NCBI RefSeq assembly: GCF_038396675.1
Contig: NC_088926.1
Coordinates: 19,609,501 to 19,673,500, forward strand
Direction: 5' to 3'
DNA from: Hydra vulgaris
Lineage: Eukaryota; Cnidaria; Hydrozoa; Anthoathecata; Hydridae
DNA length: 64,000 nucleotides
Position 1 is the first letter of the stretch. Each line of letters starts with the position of its first letter. The notes below the pieces were generated by a model, which made no database searches, was not told the DNA's origin, and saw nothing but the letters and a program-made list of their open reading frames with translations. A program made the position numbers and the translations under genes. This document shows, in pieces, positions 1 to 9,749 of the stretch.

Positions 1-655
1 AATTGTAAATTATTTATAATACACTGCTCTGTAGCTATACCAACAATAATTCAAATTAAAAATAATAAAATTGTTCTAATAAAGAATGTAACTTAGATAT
101 CATGTTTAGAGCTTGACAATTTTAATAGTTGAATTGCTTCTTGTGGAAGTTGAATTTTAGAATTTGATACTGGTTTTCTCAAACTGCTAATATATGGATC
201 AGATGAACATAGTAGCCGTCTTAGTATGTCTTCATTATTCTTCACTCTGGGTATTTTACAACTAAAATGTTCACAATTTTTAAAAAAAGTTTGTTTGTTG
301 CTTCTTGAGCTTCTTCTGATAACATGCCTATTGGAAGAGACATTCTTCTTATAACTGAATGACCATGAAAAAGAATTTTATGAATACTTGCTGGCATGTA
401 CTACCATGGAAATAAATTTACATACGTGAGAACAACTTGTAAACAATACTCTTGCAATTTATCAGCATCAACATCTAGACCACATGATCTCAAAGAAGTT
501 GTCAAGAATAGTTTTTGGTAAACCAATTATGTTAGATTTTTTAGATTCCCTAAAGAAACGACGTGCCGTGTTGCCATCATTACTAGTGCCAGAGCCATTA
601 GCTTTAGGCATGTCAACAACCAAACCAAGTTCTTCAATTAAAATTGTCAGTTTAA

Positions 656-1562
656 ATGCAGAGTTACTTAAATCATACTGCATTAAGATTGGTCTCTTTA
701 TAAATTAACGCTCTTTCACAAAGTTGCGTATCAAGATTAACTTTAAGATCAAAAGTTGATTTTGATGGTGTAACAGGTTAGGCAATATATAAATAATTTG
801 CGTCAGATCGAGATGTACGCAATCTTAGTATTGAAGGAAGCCTGATTATTATCTGCGTTGAAACTCATTCTTCTTTTTTTTATACAGGCTGTTTTTCAAA
901 TGCTCCATATCGCCATTTCTTTATTTCAAATTTGTAGGCAACATGTAAAAAGCATTCCATGTACGTTATCTAGGCGTATATTGTTGACAAGCCATACTTA
1001 AGTTCATTTTGTAAATCGTTCCTTTTTTTTGGCACGCATCAATGTTATTTATCTTGGGTGGAGTTATTCCACACACTGGGCAACATTGAGCTGAATTTGA
1101 TTTTTCAGACAGTGCATTAGCAATCTTTCCATCTATCATGGTTTATTCTAATATATGTTGCACCGTTGAACCATTTGATAAGAAAGTTAACTCAAGTTTT
1201 TGACTTTCAATGAACTGTTCCTCTGCTTCGATGAATTCATTTGTTTCTTTTACATATCTCAACCTTATTGGTCAACGAAACATTGTTGAAGAAGGACGAG
1301 GATTAAGCCAGATTACTTTTTTTTCTGTACCAATAAATCCACTTAACTCTAATGGAACAAAGCAGATAATAATTAGGCTTCCTTCAATACTAAGATTGCG
1401 TACATCTCGATCTGACGCAAATTATTTATATATTGCCTAACCTGTTACACCATCAAAATCAACTTTTGATCTTAAAGTTAATCTTGATACGCAACTTTGT
1501 GAAAGAGCGTTAATTTGTAAAGAGACCAATCTTAATGCAGTATGATTTAAGTGACTCTGCAT
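656..1562. repeat. ~200-bp inverted duplication inside the Transib-like gene
   Basis: Bases 656-857 and 1361-1562 are inverted copies of each other with only scattered mismatches and one or two small indels. The right arm lies in its expected place in the transposase, covering the first catalytic-aspartate block. The left arm carries the same segment in reverse orientation, between the KFEIKKW block and the GLVVDMPK block, where it does not belong. The 500 bases between the arms hold correctly ordered transposase sequence, so this looks like an inverted copy inserted downstream in the same gene. Confidence 0.85.
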
Positions 1563-1795
1563 ATTAACTGATGCTGAATAACAGTCAACATCCCAAGTTT
1601 CTATATCTGGATAGCATTGTTTTTTAGATTCTATAACATTATTATATGCTGGATAAAATTATTGTGGCCTTTAATTGTGTTGCAGATCTTATAAGTTGAT
1701 ATGCATTTTTAGTCAGCCCACAATCTAAAATTAAAGCAAACGCTTCATCAGCTGAAATGTTTTTGCGCCTGGTAAATTTCCTACTTTTATACATT

Positions 1796-1858
1796 TTTTA
1801 CTTGCTGCAAATAATAATTCTTCAGGTGTAGAAGAAATATTATTTGCAGCAAGTAAAA
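1796..1858. repeat. short hairpin near the 5' end of the Transib-like gene
   Basis: Inverted arms of about 20-29 bases sit around a short loop: ACTTGCTGCAAATAAT on the left is repeated as its complement ATTATTTGCAGCAAGT on the right. It interrupts the N-terminal part of the transposase remnant and is probably a local inverted duplication. Confidence 0.75.
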
Positions 1859-2361
1859 ACAATAAATTGATCGAATTTTAAACTATTACCTCCAATATAT
1901 GTACTTAAAATATTATTGAAATCTTTAGATAAAATACTTAAATTGTTTTCTTTTATACAATGGTGTAATTCACATTTTTTCATTTTCTACAAATATTTTG
2001 TACATGAATTTATATAAGAGTTACTATACTAAAAAACAATATAATTACCTTAAAACCATTGCCTAATTTTTTTAAACTTATCAGCAATGATAAACATTTT
2101 TTTGATAAACTTTCGATTAAATAATTTGGTCAAATACTTTTATTGTTTGTAAAACCGCAAAAAAATATGTTTTCAATAACAGATGCTTAACTGTGACGGT
2201 ATAGTTAACTTTAAAATTTATGAACTTGTTTTTTAAAGAATAAAATGCAATAAGACTTAGTTTACGTTATTACAAAATAACAAGATAAAAATAATAATTT
2301 TTATATATTGATTTTTAGCTTGGTTTTTTGAAAATTTGGGTAATGTAAGAGAGGGATACAT

Positions 2362-2803
2362 GCCCAATGGCCCAGGTAGTAGACAAACCGTTTTTTTAAA
2401 GTGTAGCAATTTATAAAAAATAAGAAATATAGAAACAATAAGAAGTATAAGTACCATATATACTGTACGCAGTACAAATAAACACTACAACTAACATAAA
2501 AAGATTGTTACTATGCAAAATTAGGTATCCATAGCAACTAAATAAAAAAGATACTACTTTTATAACTATCGTTGACTTCATATAAATAGGCATAAAAAGT
2601 ATATTGAAAATAACATAAAATAAAAACCTGCAACTCCCAAAAATAACTTGTTGCTATGCAAAATAAGGTATCCATAGCAACCAAGTAATAAAAAAATACC
2701 TCCAAAAAAACCCAGACCTTATATTAATACTCGTGTCAAATTTTATGAATATAGCACTAATAATAAATTGGCTTTGTCTCAAAATTTGACATTCTGGCCC
2801 ACC
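2362..2803 (-). mobile_element. non-autonomous DNA element, GGGCCAGAAT-ended family
   Basis: The right end reads ATTCTGGCCCACC (complement GGTGGGCCAGAAT), close to the CACAGTGGGCCAGAATT end at 54077. Inside are two copies of a TTGC-TATGGATACC-type block, on this strand AGGTATCCATAGCAACTA at about 2523-2541 and again at about 2667-2687. Matching blocks occur in the 54.1-55.0 kb element in the other orientation, so the two are relatives. The left end, CAATGGCCCAGG at about 2369, is a weaker partner. No coding capacity is seen. Confidence 0.5.
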
Positions 2804-2844
2804 GTACAATGTGATGATAATGTCTTCCCTTTAATTGAATGTAT

Positions 2845-3050
2845 TTTGTAACTGCTTTGCACCCTTCCTGTTTGCGTTGCTTCAGGGAAACGGAGTTTCT
2901 CTGTTTTAAAAAGACTTAAAACTTGGTTAAGATCCAATATAGGACAAGAACGATTAAATGGCTTAGCTATGATGCATATCCACAGAGATTGCATCATAAA
3001 TGTCGAAAAGAATTTTGATGGTTTTTCGTCTTCGACTTTATATTGTAGTT
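2845..3050 (+). pseudogene. hAT transposase C-terminal (dimerisation) fragment, ZMYM1-like
   Basis: Forward translation gives LPVCVASGKRSFSVLKRLKT, then WLRSNIGQERLNGLAMMHIH and RDCIINVEKNFDGF. This is the pattern of the C-terminal hAT dimerisation region found in ZMYM1/DUF4371-type transposase-derived proteins (a SFS-L-LKT-LRS-QERL-LA-IH signature). One stop lies just upstream and no N-terminal part of the same family is visible, so this is a truncated remnant. A ZMYM-type origin rather than another hAT branch is a recognition call. Confidence 0.75.
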
Positions 3051-3651
3051 GGTTAAATTTGTAAAAGTCTTTATCAAAAAAAAGATTATACTAAAGATAT
3101 TATTTTTTCTTTTGATGCACATTGCAGACAGACCCAGATTTACCAATAGACAGAAAAGACTGTAGCCTGTGCACCATGATTTTAGCGGGCTGGATTTTTA
3201 AAAGCGGGAATCGTGGAAAAAAAATTGTAGCATTTAGGAGTGTTTAAGACCCCCAAAATTTTTCTACCTAGGGCCCTTGAGGACTTAAATTAGTCCCTTA
3301 TCACAGACTAAATATTTATTTTCAACGTTTGATTTTTCAAGATACTTATATACAGATACATTTAATATATTTATTGGCAAACTTTTCTAAAAACATTCTA
3401 AATAATCAAATAAAAAAGTAGTTTATCTGAAGAAAAAAAGCGGATTTTATTTTTGTTGGTCAAATTACCCCCTCCCCCTTCCCTCTAGGACAATGACCTG
3501 GATCCGCCGCTTACCAGAGTAATGGATTCATAATGATTATGAATCCAGCTATTAGATACGTTAAACTCGTTTTACCGTCACAAAAACTGTCTGTCGGTTA
3601 TTTGACTAAATCTAAAAAACCGACAAGTCACTTTTAACTCCATGCGTGACA
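3051..3651. other. upstream region of NOC4L, no gene seen
   Basis: Non-coding sequence with a C-rich patch at about 3468-3490. The NOC4L promoter and 5' untranslated region should lie here, but no core promoter motif can be assigned by eye. Confidence 0.4.
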
Positions 3652-4812
3652 ATGGCGGACTTAACAGCAGAGGCACAAATTCTAAGAATATGCGAAAACA
3701 AAAAGAATTCAAATGCCATATCAGACTTATTGAAAATTTTTGAAAGTGGTAGTAAACTTGAAATAAATGTTGCTAATTCAATTCTTTATGGTGTTTTTAA
3801 ATATTACATTAATGATGGAATATTTAATAAATCTTACTCAGTTGAAGACGAAAAAGATGCAGAGTGCAAAGTTAATTTGTGGTTAAAAACCAACTACGAA
3901 GCTTTTGTTGAAATCTTATTGCATCATCTAAATCACAAAAACTTGAGTATTCAGTTAGAATGTCTAATATCGTTGTTTAACTTGATGAAAGTTGAATATG
4001 AGTCGAAACGTAAATCAACTTTTAATTTCCCTTTTTTATTTTTTCAAAAAATTATGGAACAAATAGTTTTTAGAGATTGCATCGAAGGTGAATTCGCAAT
4101 AAAGTTTTATAGTTATTTAAAAAGCTTTGATATTCAATATTATTGCGTTAAATTTATTTCTCTTATGCTTCGTCAAAAAATTGCTCAAAAACAAAACCAG
4201 ACACAGAATGCATTGTTTAACATTTACAAAATATTATCAGATGTTAGTAAAATAAAAAAAGAAAATGAAGAAATTGTGACATTTCTTGAATCAGGAAACT
4301 TTGATCTTACTAAGTTAATAAAAAAATATCCTATTGTGTTTAGTTCTGCTTGGTTATCTTTTATGCAATTTAGTCTGCCTTCAAAATTACAAAAAAAAGT
4401 TCTTGTTGATTTAGACAAAAAGATTATGCCTAATCTTTCAGATCCAAAAATGCTAATAGATTTTTTGACAGATTCTTATAATATTGGTGGAGTAACAAGT
4501 CTTCTTGCATTAAATAGTTTATTTGTTCTTATTAATCAGTACAATTTAGACTATCCTGATTTTTACAAAAAACTATATAATTTGGTAGATCCAGGAATTT
4601 TTTATACAAAGTATAAATCAAGATTTTTCCACTTATTGGACTTATTCTTGTCTTCAACACATTTGCCAGTTTATTTGGTAGCAGCATTTATCAAACGTCT
4701 GGCAAGAATATTGCTATATTCACCAGTTACTGATTTAAAGATGGTGCTAGTTTTTATTCGTAATATGTTTTTTCGACATCCTAGTTCGTTGATTCTAATT
4801 CATAGAAAAAAT
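3652..4812 (+). CDS. NOC4L: Nucleolar complex protein 4 homolog, exon 1 (387 codons)
   Basis: First coding exon of NOC4L, a CBF/Mak21-family nucleolar protein. In yeast its homologue Noc4 partners Nop14 within the small-subunit processome, for pre-18S rRNA processing and 40S assembly. The start chosen is ATG at 3652 ([11 protein letters not shown]); an upstream GTG in frame has no support. Recognition rests on the C-terminal half: [15 protein letters not shown], then [20 protein letters not shown] and [10 protein letters not shown] from about residue 324, then [12 protein letters not shown]. These are the most conserved stretches of NOC4/CBF proteins. The exon ends at AAT|GTAAGG (donor GT 4813-4814) in phase 0 and joins the exon at 14608. 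The full product would be 493 residues, close to the vertebrate length of about 516. The body is leucine-rich and helical, as expected for armadillo-like repeats. No frameshift or stop is seen. Confidence 0.93.
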
Positions 4813-4854
4813 GTAAGGAAAAGATGTTTGTTATTTTTTGTTGTATATTTTTGA

Positions 4855-5019
<165 letters not shown>

Positions 5020-5049
5020 TAAAAAAATAAATATATATATATTATATAG

Positions 5050-7372
5050 TCAGATCAGGTTATCCTGCTACTGGTAACATGTAACCCAGTACAACCTGCT
5101 TCATGTCCTACTGCCTTGTACAATACCCCTTTTTAGGCAAAGGCTAGGAGATGCCAACCCTGACTTAAAACACCCCCTGCCTTGGGTCTCTTGGTTGAGT
5201 AAAGGCTAGAGATGATGTCTCAATAAAAATACTCATCTTGGGCAGATGTTAAATGCACCCGCCTACTATCTTGAGAAAGCCTCCTAGGCAAAGACTTATG
5301 GGTAAACAGATACTATCTGTTGACCAGCCTCGCACATCTTCTTCATCTATTAGGCTGGCGCAGATGTATTTGTAATACATTGTTTCCAGTTTAGGATGTT
5401 GAATGCTGGATCTTCTTGACTCAATGGATGGGTTTTGCTTGTGCCTCTGTTTTTATGACTAGGCAACTCATTCTATTATCTCCTAATGAGGGTACAGCTC
5501 TAAAACTCAGTTTTATGGTTCTGAGGCCGGCTGGTAGTCAGGTTTCCCGAACTCTGTGGTAGCTCTCAGAAAGGCTGATTCCATCAACAGTTGAAAAATA
5601 TCAAAGTATTAACAGTGCCATGTTGCGCATGGGTGGTGTTCCTGTTTGTACTTTTGGTGTGCATTGCGGAGGCCACATTTGGAGCCCTTTGTTACGGCTT
5701 AGGGTTTATTAGTAGTAATGAGACAATTGCTTGGGCTATTAAACAGTGTTCTGAGTACTATCTATGCTTTGAGTCAAGTTCTTCAATCTAATTTAAAAAT
5801 GAATAAAGTACCAAAAACTATAAAACACAAAAAACCATCATCACCAAGTTCTCTAAACCTATCATTCACTAATATTCGTGGTCTTCGAAGTAACTTTTCT
5901 TCTGTCGAGTCTTATCTCTTGCAAAGTTCACCAGGCCTACTTGCTCTTTGTGAGACTAATTTGAGTTCACCTGTCTCAACTTGTGATCTTAGTGTTGATG
6001 GTTATCTTCCTTTAATTCATAAAGACTCCATTAGTCACATGCTTGGCCTGGGCATTTACATTCGTAAGAAATCTAGTCAGTGCTCAGTTTCTCCACATTC
6101 ACCCTTAGGTGCTTCTGATCACAGTTTGATCTCTCTAAAACTAATATCTCATTCTTCTTTATCACCTGAATCCCCCTATTATGGAACCTCTTACAACTAC
6201 AGTTAAGCTGACTGGGATTCTTTTCGTGATTTTCTTCGTGATGGCCCTTGGGTAGAAATCTTTTGTCTTCCTGTTGACAAATGTGCTTCTTACATAACTT
6301 CGTGGATTCAGGCTGACATTAAATCTTTTGTTCCCTCTCGACAATTCCAGGTCAAGCCTCACTCTCCTCCATGGTTTTCCTAACACTGTGCTGCTGCGAT
6401 TGCCAATCGAAATCGTTACTTCCATATTTATCAGCAAAACAATTCTCCAGAAAACAGACGTCTGTTTATTACTGCTAGAAACAATTGTAAAAAGGTTTTG
6501 TCTAATGCCAAAACCCGCTATTCTTAGGTCATGAAATCTCGTATTTGATCTCAACTATTAGGCTCCCGTGACTTCTGGAGAATCTTTAATAATTTCAATA
6601 TTAAGGGCAAATCTTTAATTCCACCTCTCTTGTATGGTTCAGACTTTGTCACCTCACCTAAAGACAAAGCTGAATTGTTTGCTAAAAACTTTTCATCAAT
6701 ATCATCTCTTGATTCCACTAGTTGCGTTCTACCTGATATTGCCAACAAACAGGTTGATCCATTGCTTGACATTCATATCACTCCAGCTTCTGTATCTAAA
6801 GTGGTTTCCTGCCTAGACTCTTCAACAGCTTGTGGCCCGGACAACATACCTGTCAAATCCGGCCTTGTATGGAATACTGTTGCCATATCTGGGGTGGTTC
6901 TTCTAATGATGCCCTTTCTCTTTTAGACATGGTGCAAAAATGCATTGTAAACATAGTTAGACCAGCTCTTGCAGCCAACCTCTAACCATTATCACATCGT
7001 CATAATGTGGCTTCTCTTTCTCTTTTCTTCAAATACTATAATGGGCACTGCTCTAAAGAGCTAGCATCTCTTGTGCCCTCTACTAAAATTCATTCTCGTG
7101 TTACTCGTCATTCAATTAAGTCTCATCCTTTTTCTGTGACTGTTCCTAAGTGCTCTAAAAACGCTTATTCGTCTAGTTTTTTTCCTCAAACATCAGCTCT
7201 TTTGAAATCGCTTCATTCATCTTGCTTTCCTGATTCATATAATTTGCAATGCTTTAAGTCATCCGTCAATCGTTATCTTGCTCTACAATCTTTATCTTTT
7301 CTCTTTCAGTAACTTCCAACTTTAATTAGTGGCTGCTTGCAGCCTTGTTGGAAGCAAAGATGTTTTAAAAAA
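5050..7372 (+). mobile_element. CR1/Jockey-type LINE, copy A (internally deleted)
   Basis: Non-LTR retrotransposon in the NOC4L intron, same strand as the gene. After a 5' untranslated-like stretch (5050-5750) comes an APE endonuclease N-terminus: LNLSFTNIRGLRSNFSS, LALCETNL, LGLGIYIR, then ASDHSLISLKL. The middle endonuclease block with the GDFN-type motif is missing, so about 100 residues seem deleted. Next come the linker (NCKKVLSNAKTRYS, GSRDFWRIF) and the RT start (VVSCLDSSTACGPDNIPV). At about 6855 the sequence jumps to the C-terminal domain (SLVPSTKIHSRVTRHSIKSH, CSKNAYSSSFFPQTSAL), losing the RT palm. The 3' end has TGCAGCCTTGTTGGAAG and then an A/TA-rich tail at about 7366. The clade name is tentative; CR1-group LINEs are abundant in Hydra. 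Confidence 0.85.
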
Positions 7373-7574
7373 TATATATATATATGCGTGTGTGTGGGTG
7401 TGTATATATTCTTATTGTTAGACATTGAAATTTACCATTTGTGGTAAGAAACAGCTTTTAACGGCTCTTTGTGTTGAAAAAATCAAGTACACCTTTTGAA
7501 AAGAACCATCAAATTTAGTTAAGGAGTCTAATTAAATTTAAATTTTTGTTTTTAAAAAAACGCAAATAATGTAA

Positions 7575-9378
7575 ATTTAATGCAAATTCCTCTCGATGAT
7601 TCCAAGTCAATCATTACTCTTTTCCGTGGTTTTCCTCTCATTGTGCTGCTGCAATTTCAAATTGTAACCATTACTTCCATATCTATCGCCCAAACAATTC
7701 TCCAGAATTGTTTAGGCGATAGATATGGAAGTCTTGAGAAAACAAGCAATTGTTTACTATTGCTGAAAATCATTGTAAAAAGGTTTTGTCTAATGTCAAA
7801 GCCCAGTATTCTCAGGTCACAAAATCTCATATTTCATTTCAAAATTTGGGCTCCAGAGACTTCTGGAGAATTTTTAGCAGTGTCTATAATAAGGGCAAAT
7901 CTTGTATTCAACTTCTCTTGTATGGTTCAAACTGTGTTACCTTATATAAAGACAAAGCTTAATTGTTTGCTAAGAACTTTTCATCAATTTCATCTCTTGA
8001 TTCCACTAATCACATCCTACCTGATGTAGCCGACAAACAGGTTGATTTATTGCTTAATATTCGTATCACTCCAGCTTCTGTATCTTAAGTGATTTCCTGC
8101 TTAGACTCTTCTACAGCTTGTGGTCTGTACAACATACCTGTTATAGTCTTGCAGAAGTGTTATCTGGATCTGTCATCTATACTTTCAAAACTATTTAACA
8201 AGTGCTTATCCGAGTTTTGTTTTTCAGCCTGCTGGAAAGTAGCATCTGTAATCCCTACATTCAAAAATTCTGGAGAGCAATCTGACCCGTCTAACTACCG
8301 TCCCATTAGCCTTTCTCCTATCAAAAGAAAGGTTTTGAAGTTTTTAATTAACAAACATTTAATCTCTCATTTTAAATCTAGTAACCTACTTTCTGATCAT
8401 CAATATGGGTTTCGATCTTCTCATTCTACTGCTGATTTATTTATGGTAATAACTGAAAGGTTTTATTGTGCATTAGATAAATGCGGAGAGGTTAAGGCTA
8501 ACACTCTCAACTTTTCTAAAGCCTTTGATAAAGTTTGGCATGCTGGTCTTCTGCATAAGCTCTTTTCTTGTGGTGTATCAGGTAACATCTTTAAGATTAT
8601 TAAATCCTTCCTTACCAGTCATGTAAAAGTTGTCGTCGATGAACAAGCACTCTTCATTTCCTGTAACTTCAGGTGTTCCTCAAGGTTCTATCCTTGGTCT
8701 ATACTTTTTTGAATTTACATCAACAATCTTCCTGAAGTTCTAAGACGTCTATACATCTAAGGCGGAATTGTTCAGTAATGATACTACATTTATTCTTGAA
8801 TTGATAAGAAGCCAATACTCTGATTGCTTAGATTGCTTAGAAGGGGCGTTTGAACTTGAAAAGGATCTCACTTCTGCCACAGCATGGGGCTCTTAGTGGC
8901 TGTTGAACTATAGCTTGGAAAAAACTCAATTTTTTCAGCTAATTGCTATTGCAACAATCTAGACCTTCCTATATTTATGAACGGTAATGTACTTGATGAG
9001 TCATCTACCCTTGGTCTTCTAGGATTAACTCTTACTTTTGATCTTTCTTGGAAAGTATACATCAAATCCATTGCAAACTTAGCATCTGTTAAGGTTGCGT
9101 CTCTTTATTGTGCTTGTCTTTTTCTTACTCATTCTATTCTTTATTTCTATAAATCTTAGATCCGTCTTTGTGTGGAATAATGTTGCCATATCTGGAGCGG
9201 ATCTTCGAATGATGCCCTCTTTTAGACAAGGTGCAAAAATGCATTGTAAACATAGTTGGACTTGCTTTTGCAGCCAATCTTCAACCATTGTGACACCGCT
9301 GCTATGTTGCTTCTCTTTCTCTTTTCTATAAATACTATAATGGGTGCTGGTCTAAAGAGCTAGCGTCTCGTGTCATTT
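7575..9378 (+). mobile_element. CR1/Jockey-type LINE, copy B (5'-truncated, RT retained)
   Basis: Second copy of the LINE at 5050, homologous from its 6330 position onward and separated from copy A by about 200 bases. It keeps the reverse transcriptase that copy A lost: ACWKVASVIPTF, SDPSNYRPISLSPIKRK, QYGFRSSHSTADL, NFSKAFDKVWHAGLL, VSGNIFKIIKSFL. The GVPQGSILG block survives with a frameshift near 8670. The YADD-like block is degraded (LFSNDTTFI near 8775). The C-terminal segment (NNVAISGADLRMM) breaks off at about 9378 before the 3' end seen in copy A. Multiple stops and shifts make it dead. Confidence 0.85.
7676..7730. repeat. near-perfect hairpin inside LINE copy B
   Basis: CCATATCTATCGCC-CAAACAATTCT is followed almost directly by its reverse complement, ending GGCGATAGATATGG. 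Copy A has only the forward arm at the matching position, so the palindrome arose after the copies split. Confidence 0.85.
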
Positions 9379-9397
9379 CTTTATTGTTTACATAAAT

Positions 9398-9545
9398 TGA
9401 ATGACAAATAGGTAGAACATGCCAGAAGTACTGCTACATTGACTGACAAATAGGCAGAACATACAAGTAGTGTTGCTCTCTTGACTAATAGATAAAACAT
9501 TTGTGGAGCGCTGCTTCATCAGCTGGCAAATAGGTAAACAGGGGT
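9398..9545. repeat. degenerate ~42-bp tandem repeat
   Basis: About three and a half units share TGACAAATAGGNAGAACAT followed by a GTNNTGCT core; units start near 9398, 9440, 9482 and 9522. The last unit merges into the foldback element at 9525. A further diverged copy of the core lies near 9728-9752. Confidence 0.7.
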
Positions 9546-9745
9546 TGAAATAGGTGTCGTACATTGCCGCCCCTTGGACCATTCTTGAGACCTGCTACAA
9601 GAGGGCAACAAATTATTGTTTGTTTTTTCAGTAAAAATGAACAATGGTTGGTTGCTCCCTCTAAACAGATCTCAAAAACAATCCGAGGGGCTCTGATGTC
9701 TGACACTTATTTCAACACCTGGGTAAACTTGCAAGGAGCACTGTT
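9525..9745. mobile_element. foldback (palindromic MITE-like) element
   Basis: Imperfect inverted arms of about 85-90 bases flank a short centre near 9615-9650. The left-arm words GGGGTTGAAATAGGTGTC and TTGAGACCTGCTACAAGAGG return as complements at about 9705-9722 and 9655-9685. Such structures are typical of MITEs or hairpin-ended DNA elements. No target duplication could be fixed. Confidence 0.7.
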
Positions 9746-9749
9746 ACAT

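Larger units (their letters stand above)
93..1990 (-). pseudogene. Transib/RAG1-like DDE transposase, degenerate
   Basis: Reading the minus strand from about 1990 down to a stop at 93-95, collinear transposase blocks appear across several frames. In order they are: an aspartate in KVDFDGVTG (D codon 1452-1454); WLNPRPSSTMF with RPIRLRYVKETNEF; TMIDGKIANALSEK (D codon 1131-1133) followed by CCPVCG; LKYGLSTIYA and HVAYKFEIKKW; GLVVDMPKANGSGTSNDGNT then ARRFF; MPASIHKILFHG; and LPIGMLSEEAQEATNK. The last block resembles the RAG1 region holding the third catalytic acid, here the glutamate at 302-304, and the two aspartates fit the first two DDE positions. CPVCG matches the zinc-binding insert of this family. 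Frameshifts, stops and an internal inverted duplication make it non-functional. Known of the family: Transib transposases are the relatives of the RAG1 core. The catalytic assignments are inferred from motif order and spacing. Confidence 0.8.

Noticed and set aside
2257..2593. Two short hydrophobic minus-strand frames that look like membrane peptides
   Set aside because: They lie in a non-autonomous repeat element and arise from AT-rich sequence; no homology pattern.
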